A DNA stretch of 64,000 nucleotides from the NCBI GenBank assembly GCA_019695185.1, contig JAIBAN010000003.1, positions 97,501-161,500 of the forward strand, written 5' to 3'. Below, one piece after another: positions 1 to 8,727 of the stretch (its first letter is position 1; every line of letters begins with the position of its first letter). The notes beneath the pieces are model-generated. The model was not told the origin of the DNA and did no database searches. It worked only from the letters and a program-made list of their open reading frames with translations. This DNA is from Blastocatellia bacterium (GTDB taxonomy: Bacteria > Acidobacteriota > Blastocatellia > Chloracidobacteriales > Chloracidobacteriaceae). Made by a program: the position numbers and the translations under genes.

Positions 1-249
1 AGCCCGGCCAAATTCATCCAGGTCGGCTGCCCGCCGTGGGTCAATGATTGTAAATGGAGCCAGGTTGATTCCCAGCTTTTCAGCAGTCCTAGTGATTTTT
101 TCGGTATCACCCAACAAGGTCAATCGGGCCAACTTCAACCGGTCGCAGAGCTGTGCAGCCTGGAGCGTCCGCTCGTCTTCACCTTCCGGCAAAACAATGT
201 GCTGCTGTTTGGCAGCGGCTCGCAAACGTAGCGTTTCAAGAATTTTCAT
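1..249 (-). CDS. pta: Phosphate acetyltransferase, N-terminal part (cut by window edge)
   Basis: Translating the minus strand from the ATG at 247-249 gives MKILETLRLRAAAKQ followed by IVLPEGEDERTLQAA. This is the hallmark opening of the PTA/PTB phosphotransacetylase fold. The family converts acetyl-CoA and phosphate to acetyl phosphate in the cytoplasm. About 83 residues are visible and the gene runs off the left edge. Its ATG overlaps the hisS stop codon (ATGA), so the two are probably translationally coupled. A phosphate butyryltransferase is the alternative, because the diagnostic C-terminal part is missing. Confidence 0.8.
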   Translation of the reverse strand, partial: MKILETLRLRAAAKQQHIVLPEGEDERTLQAAQLCDRLKLARLTLLGDTEKITRTAEKLGINLAPFTIIDPRRAADLDEFGRA

Positions 250-1532
250 ACTGCCTCCTCTGCCCCCACCAGATTGGTGATTTCTTCAAGCCAGTTCTCA
301 GCCGAAATGGTGCTTTGTGAGCTGTCCTTCATCGAACGCAAGGCCCATTGACCACTCGCCAGCTCCGATTCACCCAAAATCAGCACATACCGGGCCTTGA
401 GTTTGTCAGCCAGTTTCATGGAACTCTTTAAACTCCGCGTTTCAAAATCAACTGCAGCGGCAATTCCTTTTTTGCGTAACCCCTGCACGAGCACGAGTGC
501 CCGCTCGAAAGCGGCTGCCCCCAGGTGCGCAATGTAGAGGTCAGGGTTTCCCTGGTCGCCCGAATTTTCCGGAATCGTCATGGCAAACCGGTCAAGTCCA
601 AGAGCAAAGCCAAAACCTTTGGCCGCCGGTCCGCCGAGTTCTTTTGACAGCCCATCGTAGCGCCCGCCGCCAAGCAAAGCATTTTGAGAGCCCAGGGAGC
701 CGGAAACCACCTCAAATACCGTTTTGGTGTAATAATCCAGCCCACGTACCAAGCGGGAATCAATTTTGTAGCTGATTCCACGCGCATCCAAATAGCGGCA
801 GACCGTTTCGAAATGCTGTCGGGCATCATCCGTCAGCAAGTCAAGGGTTGAGGGCAAGCCCGCCACGACTTCATGATCAAGCTTGCAATCCAGTATCCGG
901 AGTGGGTTGGTTTCATAGCGGCGCTGGCAATCCCCACACATGGAGCTGATTTTGGGAGCCAGTTCCCGGCGGATCATCTCGGCAAAGCGGGGCCGGGATT
1001 CGGCGTCTCCAACTGAATTCAACCGCAATTCGGCATTGCCGATTCCCACATCGGCCACCAACTGCATAATCATCTCGATACATTCCGCATCAATCGCCGG
1101 ATTGTCGCTGTTTCCGATGACTTCGGCCCCAATTTGATAAAACTGCCGGAACCGGCCTTTTTGACCACGCTCGCGGCGGAACTGCGGGCCAACGTAGAAC
1201 AATTTCACGGTTTCCGCCTGCCCCCACATCTTATGCTGAATGTAAGCGCGAATCACCGAAGCCGTATTTTCCGGGCGAAGCGTCAGGCTGTCTCCGTTAA
1301 TGTCCTTCCAGGTGTACATCTCCTTGGAGACAATGTCAGTTTCGGTTCCGACCCCACGGGCAAACAGTTCGGTATGTTCAAAAATCGGGGTCCGGATTTC
1401 CTTGAATCCATAACGACGGAACAAATCCCGTGCCCGCTCCTCAATAAACTGGAAGCGATGCACCTGTGCGGACGTGTCATTGGAAAATTCTGCCGGGAGC
1501 AAATCCCGGGTGTATTTGGGAGTGGTAATCAT
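246..1532 (-). CDS. hisS: Histidyl-tRNA synthetase
   Basis: This cytoplasmic class II aminoacyl-tRNA synthetase charges tRNA-His. The 428-residue product is of normal family length. It has the N-terminal KYTRDLLPAE region, motif 2 in the GPQFRRERGQKGRFRQFYQ stretch, the histidine-specific LVRGLDYYTKTVFE motif, and the motif 3 GGGRYDGL plus GFALGLDR. The C-terminal anticodon-binding domain includes AAVDFETRSLKSSMK. The frame is open 18 codons further upstream, but those codons are made of the tandem CTCAGTC repeat. I therefore start at the internal ATG giving MITTPKYTRDLL. The stop overlaps the ATG of pta. Confidence 0.95.
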   Translation of the reverse strand: MITTPKYTRDLLPAEFSNDTSAQVHRFQFIEERARDLFRRYGFKEIRTPIFEHTELFARGVGTETDIVSKEMYTWKDINGDSLTLRPENTASVIRAYIQHKMWGQAETVKLFYVGPQFRRERGQKGRFRQFYQIGAEVIGNSDNPAIDAECIEMIMQLVADVGIGNAELRLNSVGDAESRPRFAEMIRRELAPKISSMCGDCQRRYETNPLRILDCKLDHEVVAGLPSTLDLLTDDARQHFETVCRYLDARGISYKIDSRLVRGLDYYTKTVFEVVSGSLGSQNALLGGGRYDGLSKELGGPAAKGFGFALGLDRFAMTIPENSGDQGNPDLYIAHLGAAAFERALVLVQGLRKKGIAAAVDFETRSLKSSMKLADKLKARYVLILGESELASGQWALRSMKDSSQSTISAENWLEEITNLVGAEEAV

Positions 1533-1540
1533 GTTGTGAA

Positions 1541-1664
1541 AAGAGGACTGAGGGCTGAGGACTGAGGGCCGAGTGAAAAACCGCAAAAACGAGGAAAGCC
1601 AAAATTCCGGCAGGTTTCGAAAAGTCGAAAACTCAGTCCTCAGTTCTCAGTCCTCAGCCCTTTC
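1541..1664. repeat. Inverted pair of CTCAGTC heptamer arrays
   Basis: The left arm (about 1541-1572) is a run of GAGGACTG/GGGCTGA-type heptamers. The right arm (about 1630-1664) carries the complementary CTCAGTC units, and the two are separated by a core of about 55 bp. The arms could pair into one long hairpin between hisS and the downstream hexapeptide-repeat gene. The right arm supplies the last codons and stop of that gene. Confidence 0.8.
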
Positions 1665-2168
1665 TTTCAGGTAAATATCCTTGAGTTCACAATAGTGGGA
1701 CCAGCCTTCATCCATCCGGGCCAGTTCCTGGTCAGAGACAGGACGTTTGATTTTGGCGGGAACACCGGCCACCAACATCCGGGGCGGGACAATCATTCCT
1801 TCCGGAACGACCGAACCGGCAGCCACAACCGCCTGGTCACCAATAACAGCTCCGTCAAGCAGGACCGAGCCCATTCCAATCAAACATTTGTCCCCAATCG
1901 TGCAGCCATGTGCAATGACACGATGGCCCATAGTGACGTAATCACCAATGTTCAGGACAAACCTGCCGCCGGTCACATGAAGCATGGTGAGGTCTTGAAT
2001 GTTGGTGTGATGTCCAATCCGGATACGGTCAACATCGCCACGAATGACACAATTGAACCAGACACTTGATTCATCGCCAATGGTGACATCACCAATCACG
2101 ATGGCTCCTTCGGCAATGTAGACATTGTTACCAAGTACGGGAGTTTTGTCTTTGAATGGTAAAAGCAT
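1647..2168 (-). CDS. Gamma-carbonic-anhydrase-like hexapeptide-repeat protein
   Basis: This is a 173-residue left-handed beta-helix protein with regular hexapeptide repeats (VIGDVTIGDESSVWFN, IGDKCLIGMGS, VIGDQAVVAAGSVV). The start MLLPFKDKTPVLGNNVYIAEGA, the NIQDLTMLHV segment and the HRVIAHGCTIG segment fit the YrdA/PaaY/gamma-carbonic-anhydrase group. The histidines at the HV, H(RVIAH) and HG positions match the usual trimer-interface metal ligands. Such proteins bind zinc or iron, but activity varies and many are not proven anhydrases. The final residues KERAED and the stop are encoded inside a CTCAGTC array. A hexapeptide acyltransferase is less likely. Confidence 0.85.
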   Translation of the reverse strand: MLLPFKDKTPVLGNNVYIAEGAIVIGDVTIGDESSVWFNCVIRGDVDRIRIGHHTNIQDLTMLHVTGGRFVLNIGDYVTMGHRVIAHGCTIGDKCLIGMGSVLLDGAVIGDQAVVAAGSVVPEGMIVPPRMLVAGVPAKIKRPVSDQELARMDEGWSHYCELKDIYLKERAED

Positions 2169-2173
2169 GCTTT

Positions 2174-2299
2174 TTCAGGGTTCCAGGGTTCAGGGTTCAG
2201 GGTTCGGGATTTTTGAGTTTCGATTTTTGATTTTTGATTTGAAATCCAGCTTGCATCTCAAAATTTCGGTATTCGAAAACCCTGAACCCTGAACCCTTG
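2174..2299. repeat. Inverted pair of GAACCCT heptamer arrays
   Basis: The left arm, about 2175-2206, reads as repeated GGGTTCA units. The right arm, about 2277-2299, reads as ACCCTGA repeats in the opposite sense. Between them is an AT-rich core with TTTTTGA runs. The pair fills the gap between two minus-strand genes. Confidence 0.8.
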
Positions 2300-2301
2300 G
2301 G

Positions 2302-3711
2302 TTAGAGGCCATGCCGCTCAATCATGCGCATTAAAGTTTTGCGGTCCACGCCCATGATTTCAGCGGCCTGTGATTTGTTGCCGTTGGTATAGGTCAATAC
2401 ATATTCGACATAACGCCGCTCCATCTCATCATAGGACGGTGGGTTGCCGTTGGCGATTTCGTGCAGCAGGGGGTTGGATTGCACGGCTTCGGGGATGTCG
2501 GCTGACGGTTTCGGCACAGCGTTTTTTTCTTTACCGGCAGCCGTTGCACGCATTTTTTCGGGCAAATCCTCCAGCCGGATAAAACCATTGTTGGCCAGAG
2601 TCACCAACCGCTGCATGGTGTGGCGCATTTCCCGCACATTCCCCGGCCAGGACCAAGCCAGAAGCTTTTCCCGTGCTTCGGGGGCAACCCGGACCACCGG
2701 ACCGGCAGGCGGGGAATACCGCAGCAGGAAGGCATCCAGCATCATTTCAATGTCTTTTCCCCGTGCCCGGAGCGGTGGCAGATGAATGGTGACGGTATTC
2801 AACCGGTACATCAAATCCTGGCGAAAGGTGCCGGATTCAACCAGTTGTTCAATATCCTGGTTGGTTGTGGCCAGCACCCGCACATCCACTTTGATGGGTT
2901 GATTGGAACCAACCCGACGGATTTCCCCCTCCTGGAGCACCCGCAACAGCCGAACCTGAAACGTCGGAGTGGTTTCGGTCACTTCATCCAACAGGATGGT
3001 GCCGCCTTCGGCCTCCTCAAATAAGCCGGGACGCGGCCCGACTGCGCCGGTAAAAGCTCCTTTGACATGGCCAAACAGTTCGGTTTCCAACAGGGTTTCG
3101 GTAAGAGCGCCACAATTGACTGTGACAAACGGCTTTCCAGCCCTGGTACTGTTGGTGTGGACTGCCCGTGCAATCAGCTCTTTTCCGGTTCCGGATTCAC
3201 CGCTAATCAAAACTGACAAATCGGTCGGGGCCACCCGCCCCAATACTTTGAAAACCTCAAGCATCGCCGGGCACCGCCCAAGCATGGCAGCCCGGTCAGC
3301 CAGTTCAACGGCCTCGCTTTCATCGGCGGGCGGGGTTTGCTGCTTGAGTTGTTTTCGCTCAGAAGTGGCATTGGCCAGCCGAAACAGGTCTCCGACGTTG
3401 AACGGTTTGCAAATGTAGTCGTTGGCTCCCTGTTTGACTGCCTGCAGGGCGGCTTCAAGGCTGGCATGGCCAGTCATCAAAACGATTTCGGCCTGGGGTT
3501 GCAACCGGTCCCGAAATGCCCGCAAGACATCAAAACCGTTGATTTCCCCAATCCGGACATCACAAAAAACCAAATCAAAGGCATGGCGTCCGCCCAGGTC
3601 CAGAGCCTCACGACCGCTGTAAGCTTCCATGACCTGATGGCCAGCCTCGGTCAGGGCGACACGAATCACATCACAGACGGTTCGTTCGTCATCCACGACC
3701 AACACATTCAT
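2302..3711 (-). CDS. Sigma-54-dependent response regulator, NtrC family
   Basis: The 469-residue protein has the three-part NtrC layout. The N-terminal receiver contains NVLVVDDE and the phospho-acceptor Asp in LVFCDVRIGEINGFD. The central AAA+ domain has Walker A GESGTGKE, the GAFTGA loop that contacts sigma-54, and Walker B GGTILLDE. The C-terminal Fis-type helix-turn-helix contains NKSQAAEIMGVDRKTLMRMI. It should activate sigma-54 promoters when phosphorylated. No histidine kinase sits beside it, so it is an orphan here. The frame is open upstream of the chosen ATG, but the receiver begins directly at MNVLVVDD. No strong Shine-Dalgarno is visible. Confidence 0.93.
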   Translation of the reverse strand: MNVLVVDDERTVCDVIRVALTEAGHQVMEAYSGREALDLGGRHAFDLVFCDVRIGEINGFDVLRAFRDRLQPQAEIVLMTGHASLEAALQAVKQGANDYICKPFNVGDLFRLANATSERKQLKQQTPPADESEAVELADRAAMLGRCPAMLEVFKVLGRVAPTDLSVLISGESGTGKELIARAVHTNSTRAGKPFVTVNCGALTETLLETELFGHVKGAFTGAVGPRPGLFEEAEGGTILLDEVTETTPTFQVRLLRVLQEGEIRRVGSNQPIKVDVRVLATTNQDIEQLVESGTFRQDLMYRLNTVTIHLPPLRARGKDIEMMLDAFLLRYSPPAGPVVRVAPEAREKLLAWSWPGNVREMRHTMQRLVTLANNGFIRLEDLPEKMRATAAGKEKNAVPKPSADIPEAVQSNPLLHEIANGNPPSYDEMERRYVEYVLTYTNGNKSQAAEIMGVDRKTLMRMIERHGL

Positions 3712-3931
3712 AAGGATTGCCCGTTTCGGAAAAGTTGGAGTGAGGTAGGCCGCTTGAACCTGGCCTGATTGAGAATCCAGGCGCAATCTTGCCATTTCAA
3801 TCCAAACCACACAAGCCAGCCGGGAAAATCGTGAAGGGTGGAACCGGCATCAAATTCCATCTATTGTTTATCACAGACTCTGCACTTTTTGTCTGGCACC
3901 GTACTTTCACAACTTCAGGAGACACCTTTTC

Positions 3932-4843
3932 ATGACCGGAAAGCACTTTTTCATGGGTTTGGTACTGACGTGCCTGTTTTTTGGGCCTCTGAAAGCTCAG
4001 GATGCCGAAACCCTTTCCAATCAGGCGGCTGAAGCCTACGAACAGAAACAATATGCCAAAAGCGCGGAACTGTATGGCGAAGCCATCAAGCGCGGTATCA
4101 AAGATGCGGGTACTCTCTACGATGCGGCTTGCAGCTATGCCCTGGCCGGGAAGAAGGGGAATGCCTTTCATTGCCTTGACCTGGCGATTGCCGCCGGTTT
4201 TCAGAATGCCAACCACCTCCAAGAGGACACGGATTTAATCAGCCTGCATACAGACAACCGCTGGGAAGCAGTGGTCCAAAAATGCCGGGCGGCGCTGGAG
4301 GCATATCTCAAAACCATCGGCAATCGGGAACTCAGGCTGGAACTTCTGCAAATGGAGAAAGTGGACCAGGAAATTCGAAACCAACTTATTGCTGAGACCA
4401 AAGGCCCGGCCATTTTGACAAAAATGCAGGAAGTGGACGCCCGTAACACCAGCCGGATGGAGGAAATTCTGAAGAAATATGGCTGGCCGGGAAAAAGCCT
4501 GGTGGGGAAAGACGGAGCCGGCGCAGCCTGGCTTCTGGTACAACACGCTGACGCCAATCCTGCTTTCCAAAAACGCTGCTTGGAGTTCATGACCAAAGCA
4601 GCGGAAAAAGGCGAGGTATCCAAGCCAAACGTCGCCTATCTGACCGACCGGGTGCTGGTTGCTGAAGGAAAGAAACAAATCTACGGAACCCAGTTTAAGC
4701 TTGAGAATGGCGAACTGGTGCCGTCTCCGATTGAAGACGAGGCCAATGTTGACAAAAGACGGAAAGAAGTCGGATTGCAGTCACTGGATGAATACAAAAG
4801 GATGATGAAAGCCGTCTATCAACCCGCGTCAGGAAAGCAATAA
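3932..4843 (+). CDS. Secreted TPR protein with DUF6624-type C-terminal domain
   Basis: Residues 1-22 look like a cleavable signal peptide ending in LKAQ-D. A TPR-like segment follows (EAYEQKQYAKSAELYGEAI, then a Cys-containing repeat). After about residue 125 the pattern KYGWPGKSLVGKDGAGAAWLLVQHADANP resembles the DUF6624 family, whose function is unknown. The gene stands alone, divergent from the sigma-54 regulator. An AGGAG Shine-Dalgarno lies just upstream of the ATG. Secretion to the periplasm is inferred from the signal peptide only. Confidence 0.8.
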   Translation: MTGKHFFMGLVLTCLFFGPLKAQDAETLSNQAAEAYEQKQYAKSAELYGEAIKRGIKDAGTLYDAACSYALAGKKGNAFHCLDLAIAAGFQNANHLQEDTDLISLHTDNRWEAVVQKCRAALEAYLKTIGNRELRLELLQMEKVDQEIRNQLIAETKGPAILTKMQEVDARNTSRMEEILKKYGWPGKSLVGKDGAGAAWLLVQHADANPAFQKRCLEFMTKAAEKGEVSKPNVAYLTDRVLVAEGKKQIYGTQFKLENGELVPSPIEDEANVDKRRKEVGLQSLDEYKRMMKAVYQPASGKQ

Positions 4844-4893
4844 GGCTTGGCCATTAAAGAAGCGGCCTGGTGCGCGGCAATCTCAATCCAGGA

Positions 4894-5487
4894 TTACGAT
4901 TGACCGGATTTTTGAAACCAGTAGGACTGCTTGTGGCCGAGGGATTCAAAATGCTCCACTTCCCGGATGGCATTGGCCCGACTGACCACGGTTTTCATCA
5001 GATATTGGTGGCCGTGGTCATCCTGCCGCCAGATTTCATAGGTGTCCTTATCTGCCAGGAGCCGGGTCAAGGTGCTGAAATCCTGCAAAAGGATGTTCTG
5101 AAACTCGTGGTCAAGCTCAAACTCACCTTTGACCGATTTGCTCGTCAGCACTTGGCCAGAATGATAGCTGGTTCGGGTCAGCTCGTATGCGATTTTGAAA
5201 GACTGCTGGTGTGAAGATTTCGAAATGGTGAGCAAAAACTCATTGGGGCTCATGGAAATCAGGATGACCTGACCGGACCCTTTAACTACATTGGCCAATT
5301 GAGAGACAAAGCACATCAACGGTTCAGCTTCCAGCCAGATTTCAGGATGGTACCCGCCAAAACCCTCATCGGAAACGCCAATCCTTACCTGAATGCCAGG
5401 AAGATGGCTGGATTCAACCGCCACTGGTTCCACTTCAACCCAGGATTGCCGATTGGCTGAAACTATTCGAAAAGCAGTGTTTCCCAT
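4894..5487 (-). CDS. Uncharacterised protein (197 aa)
   Basis: I do not recognise this protein with confidence. The start is fixed by a good Shine-Dalgarno (AAGGAGAT, 6-8 nt before ATG) giving MGNTAFRIVSANRQSWV. The longer open frame upstream is rejected because it lacks one. No signal peptide or membrane segment is visible. The alternating strands and the GFGGYHPEIWLEAEP and GSGQVILISMSPNEFLLTI stretches faintly recall the WapI/DUF6228 immunity-like beta folds. That is only an impression. It is divergent from the amino-acid permease. Confidence 0.7.
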   Translation of the reverse strand: MGNTAFRIVSANRQSWVEVEPVAVESSHLPGIQVRIGVSDEGFGGYHPEIWLEAEPLMCFVSQLANVVKGSGQVILISMSPNEFLLTISKSSHQQSFKIAYELTRTSYHSGQVLTSKSVKGEFELDHEFQNILLQDFSTLTRLLADKDTYEIWRQDDHGHQYLMKTVVSRANAIREVEHFESLGHKQSYWFQKSGQS

Positions 5488-5698
5488 GTAAATCTCCTTC
5501 AAAATTTGCCCTGAAGGCAGAGTTGGGCAAAGGTTTGAACCGTCCAGATTGACAGTTTTCCAGCCTGACAAGTAGCATCGCTTGCTCGCATTCCGATGCC
5601 GTTTTTCCAACCGACGGCATCTCCATTCAACGGCAACCTGACACAGCTTCCATTCCTCAGGAACCGGGTCACAACCAGACCGGGATTGGTACAAGTTT

Positions 5699-7453
5699 AT
5701 GAATTTCGCCCAGCTTTTTCGAAAAAAATCAATTGCCCAAATTCAACGCGACGCCGCCTCCGGTTTTAGCGACGGGGAAGGCGGACATGGTTCGGGTCTG
5801 GTCCGGACCCTTGGAACACTTGACCTGACGGCCCTTGGCATTGCCGCCATTATCGGTGCCGGAATTTTCTCGACGGTCGGAACGGCAGCCTTCAACGGCG
5901 GCCCGGCGGTCGCCCTGCTGTTTGTTTTCACCGCCGTCGCCTGTGGATTTTCGGCGATGTGTTATGCCGAATTCGCTTCGATGATACCGGTTTCCGGGTC
6001 GGCCTACACCTATGCCTATGCGGCATTTGGCGAATTGGTGGCCTGGATTATCGGCTGGGACCTGTTGATGGAATACGCCATCGGCAACATCGCCGTGGCG
6101 ATTTCGTGGAGCGACTATTTTACGAAGCTCGTCAACAGCACTGGTTTTTTGCATATCCCTGAATATTTTACGATGGATTTTTTGTCTGCTTCACGGGGTT
6201 TTGATGCAGTCAACAAGTTGCTGGCCGAAGGGCAAACACTCCAGTCAATTGCTCAAAAACCGGAACTGTCCAATATTTACGACGGGTATCTGGCCTGGAC
6301 GACGGCTCCCCAGATGGGCGGCTTTCACTTGGTTTGTGATTTGCCGGCGCTGATGATTACCATCATCATCACCACCCTGGTTTTCATCGGCATCAGGGAA
6401 TCCAAAAATGCCTCGAACGCAATGGTGGCGCTCAAAGTCGCAATTGTGCTGTTTGTGATTATCCTGGGGGCGTTTTACGTCAAAACGGAAAACTGGCATC
6501 CGTTTGCCCCCAACGGTGTGTCAGGCGTGCTCAAAGGCATCTCGGCGGTCTTTTTTGCCTACATTGGGTTTGATGCAGTTTCAACCACGGCGGAGGAATG
6601 CCGCAACCCGCAGCGCGACCTGCCGCGCGGGATGATTTACTCGCTCATTATTTGTACGGTGTTGTATGTGCTGATTTCGCTGGTTCTGACCGGCATGACC
6701 AGCTACAAAAACCTGATGGTGGGTGACCCGATGGCGTTTGTGTTCGGCCCCCAGGGAGCCAACCTGATATGGGTGGAGCGGATTGTGGCCGTGAGCGCCG
6801 TGATTGCCATTGCCACCGTGCTCTTGGTATTTCAACTTGGACAGCCGCGCATCTGGATGTCCATGAGCCGTGACGGTTTGTTGCCGCCGATTTTTTCGTC
6901 CATCCACCCGCGTTTCAAAACACCCTGGTTTTCCACCATCGTGGCCGGTTTCGTGGTGGCAACACCGTCACTCTTTCTGAATCTGACCGAAGTGACCGAC
7001 CTGACCAGTATCGGAACGCTCTTTGCCTTTGTGCTGGTATCGCTCGGCATTTTAGTGCTCGAAAAAGACAAGAGTTTCGAACGCAAATTCCGTGCGCCCT
7101 ACGTCAATTCAAAGTTCATTGCCCCGGTTCTTTTCCTGCTGATTATGGGCGGATTGGCTGCTTACGACAGCGGTTCGTTTTTCAAGGAGATTGCGGCAGC
7201 TATTTCCGGCGGCTGGGACCTGTTTAAGCACAAAATCCCGATTATCGTGTATTTGTTTGTTGCCTTCGGGACAGTCTGCATGTGTTTCCTGAGAAACCTG
7301 TCCTTGATTCCCGTCCTTGGGTTTCTGAGTTGCGGGTACCTGATGACGGAACTTGGTATCACCAACTGGACCCGGTTTCTCATCTGGCTGGTGATTGGAC
7401 TGGTGCTTTATTTCCTTTATGGCAGCAGCCACAGCAAGTTGGGTAAGAAATAG
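5699..7453 (+). CDS. APC-family amino-acid permease (cationic amino-acid transporter type)
   Basis: This 584-residue inner-membrane protein has about 12-14 hydrophobic segments. The first helix carries the APC signature GIAAIIGAGIFSTVG, and the cytoplasmic-loop motif GFDAVSTTAEECRNPQRDLP is typical of the CAT/YfnA subgroup. It should import amino acids by secondary transport. The substrate cannot be read from sequence. There is a lengthened segment at about residues 145-205 between early helices. The gene is monocistronic and followed by a GAACCCT repeat pair and the 6S RNA gene. Confidence 0.92.
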   Translation: MNFAQLFRKKSIAQIQRDAASGFSDGEGGHGSGLVRTLGTLDLTALGIAAIIGAGIFSTVGTAAFNGGPAVALLFVFTAVACGFSAMCYAEFASMIPVSGSAYTYAYAAFGELVAWIIGWDLLMEYAIGNIAVAISWSDYFTKLVNSTGFLHIPEYFTMDFLSASRGFDAVNKLLAEGQTLQSIAQKPELSNIYDGYLAWTTAPQMGGFHLVCDLPALMITIIITTLVFIGIRESKNASNAMVALKVAIVLFVIILGAFYVKTENWHPFAPNGVSGVLKGISAVFFAYIGFDAVSTTAEECRNPQRDLPRGMIYSLIICTVLYVLISLVLTGMTSYKNLMVGDPMAFVFGPQGANLIWVERIVAVSAVIAIATVLLVFQLGQPRIWMSMSRDGLLPPIFSSIHPRFKTPWFSTIVAGFVVATPSLFLNLTEVTDLTSIGTLFAFVLVSLGILVLEKDKSFERKFRAPYVNSKFIAPVLFLLIMGGLAAYDSGSFFKEIAAAISGGWDLFKHKIPIIVYLFVAFGTVCMCFLRNLSLIPVLGFLSCGYLMTELGITNWTRFLIWLVIGLVLYFLYGSSHSKLGKK

Positions 7454-7455
7454 GA

Positions 7456-7580
7456 GCCAGGGTTCAGGGTTCAGGGTTCAGGGTCTTTGGAATGGGCAAT
7501 TGACATTTACCCCTCCCTTCACAACTTCAACTTTTCTGGGATTTGAAACCCTGAACCCTGAACCCTGAACCCTGAACCCT
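7456..7580. repeat. Inverted pair of GAACCCT heptamer arrays
   Basis: The left arm (about 7456-7483) has about four GGGTTCA units. The right arm (about 7549-7580) has four to five ACCCTGA units in the opposite sense. A core of about 65 bp separates them. The pair lies between the permease and the 6S RNA promoter. Confidence 0.85.
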
Positions 7581-7592
7581 GGAAAGAAAGTC

Positions 7593-7621
7593 TTGCCCAC
7601 CTGCGCCCACTACGCTACCAT
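7593..7621 (+). promoter_or_regulatory. Candidate sigma-70 promoter of the 6S RNA gene
   Basis: The -35 is TTGCCC at 7593-7598 and the -10 is TACCAT at 7616-7621, with a 17-bp spacer. Each box matches consensus at four of six positions. The predicted start, about 7627-7629, falls exactly at the base of the 6S closing stem, which supports both calls. Confidence 0.5.
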
Positions 7622-7626
7622 CGGGC

Positions 7627-7830
7627 CCGGTTGCTCGCTCTCTGCAAAGTTAGTCAAGGGCTATATTGTTTGGGCCGATACCCTAACTTCGGGAAGCCGA
7701 AGCATTGGGCGACTGGAGCAATGCTCGTCAACGTACGTGATGCCGAAGTGCCCGCTAGGCTACCCACCTGTGAAAACAGGTTCAAACAGGGTGCCACAAC
7801 GGCTGCGCGGAGAGCGGCAACCGGAAACCT
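7627..7830 (+). ncRNA. ssrS: 6S RNA
   Basis: The transcript can fold into one long rod typical of 6S RNA, which mimics an open promoter and sequesters sigma-70 RNA polymerase. The closing stem pairs 7627-7634 with 7817-7824 (8 bp, perfect), then 7637-7642 with 7810-7815 (6 bp), then three more pairs. The apical hairpin GAGC-AAT-GCTC (7716-7726) corresponds to the GAGCATGCTC of the E. coli molecule. On the 3' side a small hairpin ACCTG/CAGGT followed by TTCAAACAGGG matches the E. coli CACCTTGAAC...GGTTCAAGGG block. Length, about 200 nt, is normal. Short open frames here have no codon character and are rejected. The next gene is ymdB. Confidence 0.85.
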
Positions 7831-7833
7831 CCA

Positions 7834-7861
7834 AAGGATGAAGGATGAAGGATGAAGGATG
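7834..7861 (+). repeat. Four tandem AAGGATG heptamers
   Basis: This is a perfect 4 x 7-bp direct repeat just after the 6S RNA 3' end. It is another member of the heptamer-array class found through the window. No inverted partner of similar length is seen nearby. Confidence 0.85.
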
Positions 7862-7940
7862 AAAAAAATCCATCCGGATTCCATATCACCAAAGAACTTG
7901 CCTTCATCGTTGCCACTCAATTCGATTCCATTCTTAGTTT

Positions 7941-8723
7941 ATGAAAATTCTGATGATTGGCGATGTCGTCGGAACTCAAGGGGTGCGTGTCATCAGCGAA
8001 CGGCTCCAGGCCATTCGAGCCAAGCATCAGATTGATTTCGTGATTGCCAATGTGGAAAACATCGCTGGTGGAGCCGGAATTCACCCCGACGGAGTAGCCG
8101 ACCTGCTGGCTGCCGGGGTGGACGTTATGACATCAGGCAATCATGCCTTTGATAAAAAGGAAATTCTGGATGTTTTTGGGAAAGAGCCGCGCCTGCTGCG
8201 TCCGGCCAATTACCCGGAAGGAGTACCCGGCACAGGGTTCTGGCTGGGCGAACATCCCAGCGGGGTTTCCCTGCTCGTGCTCAATCTGATGGGACGCCAC
8301 AACATGCCCCGCACGGATTGCCAGTTTCGCAAAGCCGATGCCCTGTTGCGGGACTACTCCAACCGCGCCGACGTGATTGTGGTAGACCATCATGCCGAGG
8401 CCAGTTCCGAAAAAATCGCGCTGGGCCGCTACCTTGACGGAAGGGTTTCTGCCGTGGTCGGCACCCACACCCATGTCACCACCGCCGATGAACAGATTCT
8501 GCCGGGCGGAACCGCCTACATGACGGACCTTGGCATGACCGGCTCCCATGCCGGAGTCATCGGGATGGCCTACGATAGTGTGCTGGAACGTTTTTTGACC
8601 GGCGTCAACACCCGCCTTCGCAGTGCCGAAGGCGATGTGCGGCTGAATGGCGCAATCATTGACGTGGATACCAACTCGCGGCAGGCCCGCTCAATTGCGC
8701 GGCTGAATCTGCGACACTTCTAA
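7941..8723 (+). CDS. ymdB: YmdB-family metallophosphoesterase
   Basis: The 260-residue cytoplasmic enzyme belongs to the YmdB/TIGR00282 family, whose studied members are dimetal phosphodiesterases acting on 2',3'-cyclic nucleotides. Visible motifs in order are the metal-binding GDVVG near residue 7, NVENIAGGAGI, TSGNHAFDKKEI, DHHAEASSEK, GTHTHVTTADEQILPGGTAY and TDLGMTG. These provide the expected Asp, Glu, Asn and His ligands. The start ATG gives MKILMIGDVVG, the normal family start. It lies downstream of the 6S RNA and upstream of coaX, separated by a repeat element. Confidence 0.93.
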   Translation: MKILMIGDVVGTQGVRVISERLQAIRAKHQIDFVIANVENIAGGAGIHPDGVADLLAAGVDVMTSGNHAFDKKEILDVFGKEPRLLRPANYPEGVPGTGFWLGEHPSGVSLLVLNLMGRHNMPRTDCQFRKADALLRDYSNRADVIVVDHHAEASSEKIALGRYLDGRVSAVVGTHTHVTTADEQILPGGTAYMTDLGMTGSHAGVIGMAYDSVLERFLTGVNTRLRSAEGDVRLNGAIIDVDTNSRQARSIARLNLRHF

Positions 8724-8727
8724 AACC

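Noticed and set aside
1533-1586. 18-codon extension of hisS
   Set aside because: It is encoded by the CTCAGTC-type array, and the family start is MITTPKYTRDLL.
7456-7580. Telomere-like repeat (GGGTTCA/TGAACCC)
   Set aside because: The arrays are internal, short, paired as inverted arms and match the other heptamer families.
7593-7855. Two overlapping open frames of 74-82 codons
   Set aside because: They lie in the 6S RNA, have no ribosome-binding site and no codon character. The structured RNA explains the sequence.
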